Origin: Ralstonia pickettii
Lineage (GTDB): Bacteria; Pseudomonadota; Gammaproteobacteria; Burkholderiales; Burkholderiaceae
NCBI RefSeq assembly: GCF_001699815.1
Contig: NZ_MCGB01000093.1
Location: 1-34,360, forward strand
DNA length: 34,360 nt
Direction of reading: 5' to 3'
The first letter of the stretch is position 1, and each line of letters opens with the position of its first letter. Position numbers and translations under genes: made by a program. The notes under the pieces are model-generated. The model made no database searches and had not been told where the DNA came from. It saw only the letters and a program-made list of their open reading frames with translations. This document shows positions 25,573-34,360 of the stretch, in pieces.

Positions 25573-27090
25573 CTAGACGACAGCCAGCTTGGGCCGCTCG
25601 TGTCGCGGCATGACCACGTTGCGGCCGGCGGCCTTGGCTTCATACAGCCGCCCGTCCGCCAGTCGAACGAGGTCTTCCAGCGTGTCGTCCTCGGCGGCAA
25701 TGCCCGAATGCACCGCCACGCCGATGCTCACGGTCAGCTTGCCGTACGCGCTGCCAGCATTGCGCTCGTTGGCGGCCAGAACGGCAGCGCGGATGCTCTC
25801 GGCAACGCGCGCGGCGCCGCCCAGGTCGGTGTTCGGCAACACGGCGCAGAACTCCTCGCCGCCATAGCGGCCGGCAAAGTCGCCGGGGCGCTTGATGCTG
25901 TCGTTGATGCAGCGTGCCACCGTGCGCAGGGCGGTGTCGCCGGCGGCGTGGCCGTACCTGTCGTTGTAGGGTTTGAAGTCGTCCACGTCGATCATCAGCA
26001 CCGCCATCGGGGTGTGATGCCGATTGGCGCGGCGCCACTCCACGTCGAGGGCGGAATCCAAGGCGCGGCGCGTGCCAAGTCCGGTCAGGCTGTCGGTATT
26101 GGCCAGCAGATGCAATTGCTGCTCCATCTCGAGCCGCTTGCGCAGCTGCTGCGCAAAGAGGAATGACAGCACGATGAACACCGCGTCAAGCATCAGCACG
26201 ATGCCGCTGATCACCCATGCGCGCCGCCACCATTCAGCATAGATGTCTTCGGTGGCAAGGCCAACGGTGACGATCAGCGGGTGGTCGCCGATATGGCGGA
26301 AGCTGAACAGCCTCTCGATATCGTCAATGCCCGCGATGTCCACATACGAGCCTTCTGGTGCGAGCAGCCGCTTCTGGAACGCGGTGGCATCGGCCAGGTT
26401 GCGGCCGATGAGCTTTTCGTTGTACGGGCGCCGCATGAGCAGCGTGCCGTCGGTGCGGATCAGCGTGACGGTGGCGTGGGGCCCCAGGTTGATGCCGTCG
26501 AACAGCCGCCTGAAGTAGTTCAGCCGCAGCGTGCCGACCACGATGCCGTTGAATTCGCCGTGCGGGCCGTTCAGGCGCCGGCTGAGTCCCAGCGATCGCT
26601 CGAGGCCAGTCGCGCGCGGCATGAACGGCTCGCTGATATACAGCCCGACGTCGTCGGAGGCTTGATGTACTTGGAAATAATCGCGGTCACCGAGGTAAAT
26701 GTGCCGCGGCGGCACCGAGTGCGAATCGATGACCACGTCGCCGGCCTTGTCGGTCACCAGCAGCGAGCCCAGGTCCTGCGCGTTGGTCGACCGGTCGAAC
26801 AGCACGAGCTGGCGTACGGCGGGCGGCAGCGCCAGCATGGCGGGGTCGCGTACGCCGTCGATCACGGCCTGCAGCGACAGGTCGTACACCTCGATGTTGC
26901 GGGCAATGTCGCGCTGCAGGATCAGCGCGAGGTTGTCGGCGGCATCGCGCGCGCGGGCCAGTGCGTCCGAGCGCATTTCCCAGAGCGAGAGCGCGGTCAG
27001 CGCGGCCAGCACCAGCGACAGCGCCGACGCGCCGATGATCAGCAGAGAAGGCCGCCGCAGGAGTGCACCAGTGGCGCGCTGTAAAGGCAT
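25573..27090 (-). CDS. Membrane diguanylate cyclase with periplasmic Cache/PDC sensor
   Basis: A 505-residue protein. A membrane helix (LLIIGASALSLVLAALTALSL, residues 15-36) leads to a periplasmic double-Cache/PDC sensor (about 40-300; DKAGDVVIDSHSVPPRHIYLGDRDYF and the LIRTDGTLLMRRP strand). A second membrane helix (about 305-330) and a GGDEF domain follow (about 345-495). The active site is intact, GGEEF at 410-414, and the inhibitory I-site RPGD lies exactly 5 residues before it. It should make cyclic-di-GMP in response to an external ligand, with product inhibition. No EAL domain. Starts at ATG 27090. Confidence 0.92.
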   Translation of the reverse strand: MPLQRATGALLRRPSLLIIGASALSLVLAALTALSLWEMRSDALARARDAADNLALILQRDIARNIEVYDLSLQAVIDGVRDPAMLALPPAVRQLVLFDRSTNAQDLGSLLVTDKAGDVVIDSHSVPPRHIYLGDRDYFQVHQASDDVGLYISEPFMPRATGLERSLGLSRRLNGPHGEFNGIVVGTLRLNYFRRLFDGINLGPHATVTLIRTDGTLLMRRPYNEKLIGRNLADATAFQKRLLAPEGSYVDIAGIDDIERLFSFRHIGDHPLIVTVGLATEDIYAEWWRRAWVISGIVLMLDAVFIVLSFLFAQQLRKRLEMEQQLHLLANTDSLTGLGTRRALDSALDVEWRRANRHHTPMAVLMIDVDDFKPYNDRYGHAAGDTALRTVARCINDSIKRPGDFAGRYGGEEFCAVLPNTDLGGAARVAESIRAAVLAANERNAGSAYGKLTVSIGVAVHSGIAAEDDTLEDLVRLADGRLYEAKAAGRNVVMPRHERPKLAVV

Positions 27091-27579
<489 letters not shown>

Positions 27580-27863
27580 AATGCGGACTGCGTGTCAACG
27601 AATCGGCTGCTTCAGCCGTATTACGTAGGCCGCAAACAACGTGCGAATCCAGCACACGGGCCGTCTGAAGCGCGGGTCGAGAGAAAACCGGCGCGCGCGA
27701 CAAGCCCGTGCCGGTAGGCCAGGCTCCAATCAAGACGTCGATACCGTGCGGAGCGTGGTCTTCGGCGGTTTGTCTTGCCGCGCTCTCCCACTTCTGCGGG
27801 TCCGGATTCGCATATCGCTTCGACCCGGCACTCCGCCAAGCCAGCAGGATTTCGTTTTTCACC
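27580..27863. other. Leader region upstream of mprF
   Basis: 284 bp. Dyads are visible: GCTTCAG (27609-27615) with CTGAAGC (27665-27671); GTGC (27641-27644) with GCAC (27652-27655) around a 7-nt loop; CGGGTC with GACCCG near 27797-27827. The minus strand carries an open frame through the whole area without family features. Could be a structured leader of mprF; nothing identified. Confidence 0.35.
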
Positions 27864-30497
27864 ATGCCTGACGCCGCGTCCAACGACGCCAGTCCAACAT
27901 CGCGCCGATCTTCGGCCCGCACCCCGCCTGCCGCGCCCGCCACGCCCGTGCGATCCGAATCGGGCCTAGGCCTGGCCGGCTGGATCGTGGTCGGCATGGT
28001 GCTCGTGCTTGGCGCACTCGTGTTCGACAGCCTGTATGCGCTGCTGGACCACGTGCACTACGCCGATATGGTCGCCGCGCTGCAGGCTACGCCGCGCTCG
28101 CACCTGCTGCTGGCCGTGCTGGCCACGGCGCTGAGCTACGTCGCCCTGACCGGCTACGACGCGTCCGGCCTGCGCTATGCCGGCGCGCACGTCGCCCCAG
28201 GCACGGTGGCCACCACCTCGTTCATTGCTTATGCGCTGGGCAACACCGTCGGTCTCGGTTCGCTGACGGCCGGGGCGGTGCGCACGCGCTTGTACACGGC
28301 GGCCGGGCTCGATCCTGCCCGTGTGACAGAAGCGGTCGCCTTCGATGCGGGCGCGCTTGGCGTGTCCACCACGGCCTTTGGCGCGGTCGGGCTGCTGTGG
28401 GGCGCGCCGCACATCGCTACCATTACGCATTTGCCGGCGCCGTTGCTCGAAGTCGTGGCCCTGCTGGTGCTGGCCGGCGTCGTGGCGTTGCTCGTGCTGT
28501 GCATGCGGCAGCGCCATGTGACGCTGTTTGGCCGGTGGGAGGTCCGCCCGCCGCCGCCGGGCTTGGCCGCGCGTCAGTTTGCGATTTCAGCGGCCGACAT
28601 GATTGCCGCGGCGGCGGCGCTGTGGGTGCTGATGCCGGCAGGCGCGGTCGACCTACCGACGTTTGTGGCGTTCTATGCGCTGGCGGTCACGCTGGGCGTC
28701 CTGAGCCAGAGCCCGGGCGGCCTGGGTGTGTTCGAGGCCGTCATCCTTCTGGGCTGCAGCGGCCAGGCGCCGCCGGCCGAGGTGCTGGCCGCGCTGCTGT
28801 TCTACCGCGCCATCTATTTCCTGCTGCCACTGGTCGTGGCCGCTGCCATGCTTGGCGCCTTCGAGTTGCGCTCCGGCGCCGGGGCACCGTTCGGCCGCGC
28901 TGCGGTCAAGTTGTCGCCGGGGCTGTTGGCCGCGCTGACGATGGTGGCCGGCGTGATGCTGCTGGTCTCGGGCGTCACCCCTGCCAGCGACGAAGCGGAA
29001 GACCTCCTGCGCATGCACGTGCCGCTGTTCGTGGTGGAAGCCTCGCACATGATCGGTAGCGTGGCGGGGCTCATCATGCTGTTTGTCGCACGCGGGCTGC
29101 TGCACCGGCTGGATGCCGCGTGGTGGGCGGCGCTGGTGCTGTCGCTGCTGACCGGCGTGCTGGCGCTGCCCAAGGGCATTGCCGTGTCGGAGATGGCGGT
29201 GCTGGTGACGCTGGCGGTGCTGCTCGTCATCTCGCGCCGGCAGTTCGATCGGCCGTCGTCGCTGTTCTCGCAGCGGCTGGAGGCGGGGTGGCTGCTCGCC
29301 ATGGTGTGCGTGTTTGCGGCGTGCGTGTGGATTCTCTTCTTCGCCTACCGCGAGGTGGCCTACGCCAACCAGCTCTGGTGGCAATTCACATTTGACGGCG
29401 ATGCGCCACGTTCCATCCGCGCGCTGATGGCCGTGGCCGTCACCGGGCTCGGCTTCGGCATGTGGCAGCTCTTTCGCAAGGAGCCAGGCGTTACGACCTT
29501 CCCGAGCGACGAAGAACTCGCCCGCGCGGCCGAGATCGTCCGCAAGCAGCCTGCCGCCGATGCCACGCTCGCGCTGATGGGCGACAAGAGCCTGCTGTTC
29601 TCGCCGTCGGGCAACGCGTTCATCATGTACGCCAAGCAGGGGCGCTCGTGGGTGGCGCTGTCCGACCCCGTGGGCGCGCAGCAGGAGTGGCCCGAGCTGA
29701 TCTGGCGCTTTATCGAAATGGCCGACGCGCATGGCGGGCGCGCCGCGTTCTACAAGACGCGGCCGCAGACGCTGCCGCTGTATCTCGATGCCGGCCTGCG
29801 TGCCTACAAGCTGGGCGAAGAGGCGTATGTGTCGCTGCCCGACTTCAGCCTCAAGGGCTCGCGCCGCGCCAATCTGCGCCATGGCGTGACGCGCGGCGAG
29901 CGCGAAGGGCTGTCGTTCGAGATCATCCCGACGGCAGACGTGCCGACCGTCCTGGACGAATTGCGGGCCATTTCCGATGAATGGCTGCGCAATCAGAACG
30001 CGCGCGAGAAAGGCTTCTCGCTCGGCGCATTTGACGACCGCTACATCCGCAGCCAGCCCGTGGCCGTGGTGCGCCGCGAGGGCGTCATCGTGGCGTTTGC
30101 CACGCTGATGTGCCCCGATGTGCTGCGCATCGAGGCGAGCGTGGACCTGATGCGCTATCGCAGCGACGTTCCGCCCGGCACGATGGATTTCCTGTTTGGC
30201 AAGGTCATCCTGCACTTCCAGGCGCAGGGGTATCAGCGTTTCGGGCTGGGCATGGCGCCGATGTCGGGCATGGTTGAGCATCAGCTTGCGCCGCGCTGGC
30301 ACCGCTTCGGACGGATGATGTTCCGGCACGGTGCGCGCTTCTACAATTTCAGAGGGCTGCGCAATTTCAAGGACAAATTCGAGCCGGTGTGGGAAGCCCG
30401 CTACCTGCTCGCACGTGGCGGTATCGCGCCGCTGTTCACATTGACGGACGTCGCTGCGCTGATCGGCGGCGGCTTGAAGGGAGTGATCTCCAAATGA
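27864..30497 (+). CDS. mprF: Bifunctional lysylphosphatidylglycerol flippase/synthetase
   Basis: An 877-residue integral membrane protein. The N-terminal 550 residues contain about 13 hydrophobic helices (the flippase), followed by a cytosolic aminoacyl-PG synthase domain (about 560-860, DUF2156, GNAT-like): FSPSGNAFIMYAKQGRSWVALSDP, NLRHGVTRGEREGLSF, and GTMDFLFGKVILHFQAQG then RFGLGMAPMSG. It moves lysine (or alanine) from tRNA to phosphatidylglycerol and flips the product, lowering surface charge against cationic peptides. ATG 27864 starts family sequence; the frame from 27708 is upstream noise. It overlaps acvB by 4 bp, like the lpiA-acvB pair of rhizobia and Agrobacterium. Confidence 0.93.
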   Translation: MPDAASNDASPTSRRSSARTPPAAPATPVRSESGLGLAGWIVVGMVLVLGALVFDSLYALLDHVHYADMVAALQATPRSHLLLAVLATALSYVALTGYDASGLRYAGAHVAPGTVATTSFIAYALGNTVGLGSLTAGAVRTRLYTAAGLDPARVTEAVAFDAGALGVSTTAFGAVGLLWGAPHIATITHLPAPLLEVVALLVLAGVVALLVLCMRQRHVTLFGRWEVRPPPPGLAARQFAISAADMIAAAAALWVLMPAGAVDLPTFVAFYALAVTLGVLSQSPGGLGVFEAVILLGCSGQAPPAEVLAALLFYRAIYFLLPLVVAAAMLGAFELRSGAGAPFGRAAVKLSPGLLAALTMVAGVMLLVSGVTPASDEAEDLLRMHVPLFVVEASHMIGSVAGLIMLFVARGLLHRLDAAWWAALVLSLLTGVLALPKGIAVSEMAVLVTLAVLLVISRRQFDRPSSLFSQRLEAGWLLAMVCVFAACVWILFFAYREVAYANQLWWQFTFDGDAPRSIRALMAVAVTGLGFGMWQLFRKEPGVTTFPSDEELARAAEIVRKQPAADATLALMGDKSLLFSPSGNAFIMYAKQGRSWVALSDPVGAQQEWPELIWRFIEMADAHGGRAAFYKTRPQTLPLYLDAGLRAYKLGEEAYVSLPDFSLKGSRRANLRHGVTRGEREGLSFEIIPTADVPTVLDELRAISDEWLRNQNAREKGFSLGAFDDRYIRSQPVAVVRREGVIVAFATLMCPDVLRIEASVDLMRYRSDVPPGTMDFLFGKVILHFQAQGYQRFGLGMAPMSGMVEHQLAPRWHRFGRMMFRHGARFYNFRGLRNFKDKFEPVWEARYLLARGGIAPLFTLTDVAALIGGGLKGVISK

Positions 30498-32260
30498 GTT
30501 GGCAAGCACCGCGCACGCAAGAGGCGCGGCATCGGGGAGTGCTACGCAAAGGCTTGCGTTTGGCCGGGCATGTGGGTGCGGTCGGCATGGTGCTGGCAGC
30601 GTCCTGGGCCATCGCCGCCGACGCTCCTGCGCCTACATCCAAACCGACGCCCGTGCAGGGCGCGGTGCTGGTTCCTCCCGTGGGCATGACGGGCGCCAGT
30701 GGTGTCGTGGCAGTGCCGCCGCGCGGTGACATGCCGCCTCGGCTGCAAATGAGCGGGCCGGCCGTGACGGCCAACAAGGCTGCCAACGGCGGCGTGCTGT
30801 CGCTGCCGGTGGTGGCGCCCGCTACGCCCGCCGCCGCACCGGGCGCGGTCGAGTTCGTTACGCACGGGCGTTTTCGCGATGTGCCGGTCTATAAGCCGAA
30901 GGGCGAAATCCGCTCCGTCGTGCTGATGCTGTCGGGCGACCTGGGCTGGACGCCCGCCGCATCGCGCATGGCAGAGAGCCTCGCGCAGCAGGGCGCATTG
31001 GTGGCAGGCCTGTCGACGCCTGCGCTGTTCGCCAGCCTGGAGGCAGATCCGGGCGATTGCGCTTTCCCCGATGGCGATCTCGAAAACTTCAGCCGCTTCC
31101 TGCAGGCCTACGAAAAGGTGCCCGGCTACTACCCGCCCATCCTCGTTGGCGACAACGAAGGCGGTGCGCTGGCCTACGCCATGATTGCCCAGGCGCGCCC
31201 GAACATCTTTGCCGGGGCCATGTCGATGGAGTTCTGTCCGGTGCTGGAGCTGCGCAAGCCGTTGTGCAAGGGCGAGGGCGTGCACTTCAGCCGCCGCATG
31301 AGCGAGAGCCGCACCACGGCCAAACGCGTCAAGCCGCCCGAGAACGCCGGGGTGGTGCTCCTGCCGGCCACGAAGTTGTCTGCGCCTTGGGTGGCGCTGC
31401 AATCCGCCATGCCGACGTCGTTTGCGCGCCGCTCCGGTCCGCTGTGCGACGCGCGTGCCACGCAAGCCTTCATCGATACGATTTCCGGGGCGCAATCGGT
31501 GGCGTTGCCGGCCATGGCAACGGGCGCCAATGCGCCGCCTGTGACAGCCAGCGAACCGTTCAAGACCGCCTTCGCCAAGCTTGTCGCCCAGCGCAAGCCG
31601 CCGCCCCCGCCGCCGCCCGCGGCGGTGTCTGACCTGCCGATCATCGAAGTGCCCGCGCAGCCCGGGTCATCGTCCGAGTTGTTTGCGGTGCTGCTCTCGG
31701 GAGACGGCGGTTGGGCGGGGCTGGACAAGGAGGTTGCGGCCGCGCTGTCCAAGTCGGGCGTGCCCGTGGTGGGCATCGATTCGCTGCGCTACTTCTGGAC
31801 GCCCCGCACGCCGGCCTCTGCCGCCGCCGACATGGACCGCCTCGTGCGTTTCTATGCGTCGCGCTGGAAGAAGCAGAAGGCCCTGTTGATCGGCTATTCG
31901 CAGGGCGCAGACGTGCTGCCCTTCATCGTCAACCGGTTGCCAGCGGCGTCGCGCGAGCATGTCGCGCTGGCGGTCATGATGGGCCTGGGCAAGCGTGCCG
32001 ATTTTGAGTTCCACATGACCAACTGGGTGTCGAGCAGCGCCTCTGGCTTGCTGATCCTGCCCGAGGTGCAGAAGCTGCCGGCGGGGCTGGGCATGTGCAT
32101 CTACGGCAAGGAAGAGAAGGACACCAATTGCCCGGGCCTGGATCCGAAGCAGGTGCAGCTCGTGAAGCTGCCTGGCGGCCATCACTTTGATGGCGATTAC
32201 GCCAAGCTCGCGCGCATCAGTCTCGAAGGCGCGCGTGCACCGGGCAACGCCTCGCGCTGA
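30494..32260 (+). CDS. acvB: AcvB/VirJ family protein, probable lysyl-phosphatidylglycerol hydrolase
   Basis: A 588-residue periplasmic protein: an N-terminal signal segment (LRLAGHVGAVGMVLAASWAIAADAP), a first alpha/beta domain (about 125-340), a Pro-rich linker (KPPPPPPPAAVSD, near residue 370), and the C-terminal VirJ domain (about 385-585). The nucleophile motif is GYSQGAD (S469) and the C-terminal His is in GGHHFDGDY, a serine-hydrolase arrangement. In Agrobacterium, AcvB degrades lysyl-PG made by LpiA/MprF; the ATGA overlap with mprF here supports the same role. Two-domain length shows AcvB rather than short VirJ. Confidence 0.9.
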   Translation: MSWQAPRTQEARHRGVLRKGLRLAGHVGAVGMVLAASWAIAADAPAPTSKPTPVQGAVLVPPVGMTGASGVVAVPPRGDMPPRLQMSGPAVTANKAANGGVLSLPVVAPATPAAAPGAVEFVTHGRFRDVPVYKPKGEIRSVVLMLSGDLGWTPAASRMAESLAQQGALVAGLSTPALFASLEADPGDCAFPDGDLENFSRFLQAYEKVPGYYPPILVGDNEGGALAYAMIAQARPNIFAGAMSMEFCPVLELRKPLCKGEGVHFSRRMSESRTTAKRVKPPENAGVVLLPATKLSAPWVALQSAMPTSFARRSGPLCDARATQAFIDTISGAQSVALPAMATGANAPPVTASEPFKTAFAKLVAQRKPPPPPPPAAVSDLPIIEVPAQPGSSSELFAVLLSGDGGWAGLDKEVAAALSKSGVPVVGIDSLRYFWTPRTPASAAADMDRLVRFYASRWKKQKALLIGYSQGADVLPFIVNRLPAASREHVALAVMMGLGKRADFEFHMTNWVSSSASGLLILPEVQKLPAGLGMCIYGKEEKDTNCPGLDPKQVQLVKLPGGHHFDGDYAKLARISLEGARAPGNASR

Positions 32261-32319
32261 TACGCCGGTCCCGGGGCTGACGCGCTTCGCGCACCGTGTT
32301 GTGCCCTGGCGTTGTCGCG

Positions 32320-34041
32320 CTAGGCGCCGGCCGGTGTGCTGGGCGTTGCGGCCAGCGACTGCACGCATTCATCCACGCTCAACTCGTGCAGCATCTCGGC
32401 ACGCAGTGTGCTGTCGGTAGCGCGCTGCAAGACTGTCAGCGCGCGCGGCTTGAGGCGCACGAGCATCAGTTGCAGGCCGCGCGCCGCACATTCGGCGGCA
32501 AAGACGCGCAGCGCTTCGATGGCCGAGCCGTCCACGTCCGGCGTTTCTTCCAGGCTCAGCATGATGGCGCGCAGCGCGGGCTCGTGCGGTTGTTGAAGCA
32601 TCGCACGAACCTTGCCGAGTACGCGCTCAGTGTTGGCGAAGAACAGGGGCACTTCGGGCCGGACGATCAGCACACCGGGCACGGGCTTGGCCTCCGGGTG
32701 TAGAGACACGTCGACGAAATCATGGCTCTCGCGCAGGCGGCCGAGCACGCTCACGTTGGGCTCGGAGAGCTTGCGCAGGGTGAGCAGCAGGCTCACGCCA
32801 ATTGCGGCGAGCAACCCGTGCAGCACGCCCAGCACCAGCACGGCGAGCAACGCGGCAATCACCACCAGCCGATCGCGGTGCCAGGCCCAGTACGGTTTGA
32901 AGACGGCCGGATGCAGCGAATGGCTGACCGCAAAGATCACGATGGCCGCCAGCACCGGCTCGGGAATGCGCGCAAGCTCCGGCAGGAACAGCCACACGAT
33001 CAGCGCCACCACGACCGCCGCGCACAGCCCGGCCAGACGCGATTGCGCGCCCGCGGCTTCGTTGGCAGAAGTGGCTGAATACCCGGCGCCGACGGGCATG
33101 CCGTGCAGCAGGCCCGAGAGCAGATTCGCACAGCCCAGTGCGACGAGGTCGCGGTTGGCGGAGATGCCATCGCCGTGCTTGAGCGCGAAGTTGCGGATGG
33201 AGCCGTAGGATTCGGCGTAGAGGATCAGCATGAGCGCAAAGCCGAGTTCGGCGCTTTGCATCCATTGCACCCGGTTCAGCGCCGGCACGCCGAAGCTGAT
33301 GTTCTGCAAGTCGATATGGCCGACCACGGCAATGCCATAGCTGTGCCAGTTGATCCAGTAGCCGGCCGCGATGGCGAGCACGATGACGACCAGCGTGGCC
33401 GGAACGCGCCCCCAGCGGCCCAGGCCGAAGAGCAGGGCGAGTGCGATGGCACCCAATGCGGTGCTGTACGGGTTGGCACTGGCCGCGCTGCTGATCAGGT
33501 CCAGCGCAACGCGTGGCGTGTCGCTGTGGTGAACCGTTACGTCGAGGATCTTGGGCAATTGCTTGACGGCAATCGTCAGCGCCAGCCCGAACGTGAAACC
33601 GCGCAGCACCGGCCGCGCGATGAAATCCGACATGCCGCCCAGCCGCGCCGCACCGGCCAGGATAAACAGCACACCCGTTGCGATGATGAGCGCCGCCGCC
33701 ATCGTGAGCGCCGTCGCACTGCTGGCGCCGGGCTCCGAGAGCACCGTCGCAAACAGCACGGCGGCCGACGATGACGTGGCCGAGACAATCGCAAAGCGGC
33801 TCGAGCCGAGCAACGAGTAGACCACCAGACCGCACAGCAATGCGATCAGCCCGGCCTGCGGCGGCAGGCTGGCGATGCCCGCGTAGGCAACGGCTTCGGG
33901 CAGCAACAGGCCCGCAATCGAGAACCCGGCGATGACGTCGCGCACCGCGCGCTGCTGTGGCGGCTGGGGCGGCGCATCCAGCGGGGCGAAGCTCTCTGGG
34001 TGTTGCAGGGCGGCGGCGGGATGTTCGTTGCTCGGGGGCAT
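32320..34041 (-). CDS. SulP family inorganic anion transporter with STAS domain
   Basis: A 573-residue inner-membrane transporter. The first 420 residues form the SulP/SLC26 core with about 12 helices; signature stretches are AGFSIAGLLLPEAVAYAGIASLPPQAGL and GMPVGAGYSATSANEAAGAQSRLAG. The C-terminal STAS domain (about 440-545) includes ALRAIMLSLEETPDVDGSAIEALRVF. Substrate in such proteins ranges from sulfate to bicarbonate and C4-dicarboxylates and cannot be read from the sequence. Convergent with acvB (59-bp gap). Confidence 0.9.
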   Translation of the reverse strand: MPPSNEHPAAALQHPESFAPLDAPPQPPQQRAVRDVIAGFSIAGLLLPEAVAYAGIASLPPQAGLIALLCGLVVYSLLGSSRFAIVSATSSSAAVLFATVLSEPGASSATALTMAAALIIATGVLFILAGAARLGGMSDFIARPVLRGFTFGLALTIAVKQLPKILDVTVHHSDTPRVALDLISSAASANPYSTALGAIALALLFGLGRWGRVPATLVVIVLAIAAGYWINWHSYGIAVVGHIDLQNISFGVPALNRVQWMQSAELGFALMLILYAESYGSIRNFALKHGDGISANRDLVALGCANLLSGLLHGMPVGAGYSATSANEAAGAQSRLAGLCAAVVVALIVWLFLPELARIPEPVLAAIVIFAVSHSLHPAVFKPYWAWHRDRLVVIAALLAVLVLGVLHGLLAAIGVSLLLTLRKLSEPNVSVLGRLRESHDFVDVSLHPEAKPVPGVLIVRPEVPLFFANTERVLGKVRAMLQQPHEPALRAIMLSLEETPDVDGSAIEALRVFAAECAARGLQLMLVRLKPRALTVLQRATDSTLRAEMLHELSVDECVQSLAATPSTPAGA

Positions 34042-34070
34042 GCGACGCGGTGATCCGGCTGAAATGGACG

Positions 34071-34098
34071 ACGCCGCGACCCGGGCGGGCCGCGGCGT
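34071..34098 (-). terminator. GC-rich hairpin downstream of the small exported protein
   Basis: ACGCCGCG (34071-34078) and CGCGGCGT (34091-34098) form a perfect 8-bp stem with a 12-nt loop, 22 bp after the stop of the gene at 34121 on the minus strand. No T run follows, so termination is only weakly supported. Confidence 0.35.
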
Positions 34099-34120
34099 AC
34101 GGGTTGGCTGCAGGCGTGTC

Positions 34121-34360
34121 TTACTTGGTACAGGCCTTGTTGCGGCTTGGGCGCATGCCGGCGGCCTTGGCGTCGGCTTCGGTCATGTATTCGCCTTGCT
34201 TGGTCTTGCCGTAGTAGCGATCGCCCGGGCAGTGGTAGACCTTGGTGCTGGCATTGGCCCATACCTTGTCGGGGCCGCCGCCAGGGGCAACGGTGGCCGC
34301 TGCGGCCGCGGCCGGTTTGGCAGGCGCTGCTGCTGCGGGTTTGGCTGCTGGCGCCGGAGC
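34121..34360 (-). CDS. Small Cys-containing exported-type protein (5' partial)
   Basis: The frame enters from the right edge; only the last 79 residues are visible, so the start and any signal peptide are outside. It starts with an Ala/Pro/Lys-rich linker ([16 protein letters not shown]), followed by a compact domain: [20 protein letters not shown] then [18 protein letters not shown] and [10 protein letters not shown]. The two Cys residues and the [15 protein letters not shown] motif recur in small Burkholderiaceae proteins annotated only as hypothetical or signal-peptide proteins. Function unknown. Confidence 0.7.
   Translation of the reverse strand, partial: APAPAAKPAAAAPAKPAAAAAATVAPGGGPDKVWANASTKVYHCPGDRYYGKTKQGEYMTEADAKAAGMRPSRNKACTK

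Noticed and set aside
23971-26166. 731-aa plus-strand open frame
   Set aside because: Antisense to the AraC regulator and the diguanylate cyclase, both with intact motifs.
27641-27655. T-arm-like hairpin with a 7-nt loop, possible tRNA
   Set aside because: The loop is GAATCCA, not the TTC-type T loop, and no acceptor, D or anticodon arms can be drawn around it.
28653-30509. 618-aa minus-strand open frame
   Set aside because: Antisense to mprF, His/Gln/Arg-rich without any recognisable domain.

Overview
The window is GC-rich and densely packed, with short intergenic gaps and many ATGA or TGATG stop/start overlaps. Together with the gene content (AcvB/VirJ-MprF pair, GGDEF sensor, several acyl-CoA enzymes, Burkholderiaceae-style small proteins) it looks like the chromosome of a betaproteobacterium of the family Burkholderiaceae, most probably Ralstonia. 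That assignment rests on recognition of protein style, not on a search. No rRNA, tRNA, CRISPR array, insertion sequence or prophage is visible.

Layout. (1) 1-1068: end of a flavin-reductase-like gene and a GNAT acetyltransferase. (2) 1065-9614: an AraC regulator divergent from a six-gene cluster that encodes a complete distal valine/isobutyrate route: acyl-CoA dehydrogenase, acyl-CoA synthetase, MmsA, MmsB, enoyl-CoA hydratase and 3-hydroxyisobutyryl-CoA hydrolase. A strong intrinsic terminator follows at 9767-9793. (3) 9966-13256: a cytosolic phospholipase-D-superfamily protein, convergent with a second acyl-CoA synthetase. (4) 13257-15019: a regulatory interval holding a hairpin plus bidirectional terminator, then a sigma-70-like promoter, a fluoride (crcB) riboswitch and a CLC-type transporter of the fluoride-exporting kind. 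(5) 15058-22003: an IclR regulator divergent from a catabolic operon (RraA/HMG-CHA-aldolase-like protein, D-2-hydroxyacid dehydrogenase, SMP-30 lactonase, two tandem MFS transporters, Tat-exported amidohydrolase). The last gene is truncated. (6) 21623-27090, minus strand: diguanylate cyclase, AraC regulator, kexin-like lipoprotein protease with P domain, and a small secreted protein whose 3' end is also lost. (7) 27385-32260: a 64-residue conserved small protein, then the mprF-acvB pair, which makes and degrades aminoacyl-phosphatidylglycerol. (8) 32320-34360, minus strand: SulP anion transporter with STAS domain and the end of a small Cys-containing exported-type protein.

How the genes work together. 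The valine cluster has its own CoA ligase but no branched-chain ketoacid dehydrogenase, so it may take free isobutyrate as well as valine-derived isobutyryl-CoA. The fluoride riboswitch and CLC gene form a self-contained detoxification unit. The IclR operon encodes uptake plus lactone/aldol chemistry for an unidentified organic acid and may be damaged, because its last gene meets a convergent gene at what looks like a deletion scar (about 21945-21962) that removed both 3' ends. MprF and AcvB overlap by 4 bp and probably set membrane lysyl-phosphatidylglycerol levels.

The strongest items for follow-up are the deletion junction, the riboswitch with its unusual downstream hairpin, the candidate RNA element at 13440-13526, the catabolic operon of unknown substrate, and the PLD protein with an unfamiliar N-terminal domain.
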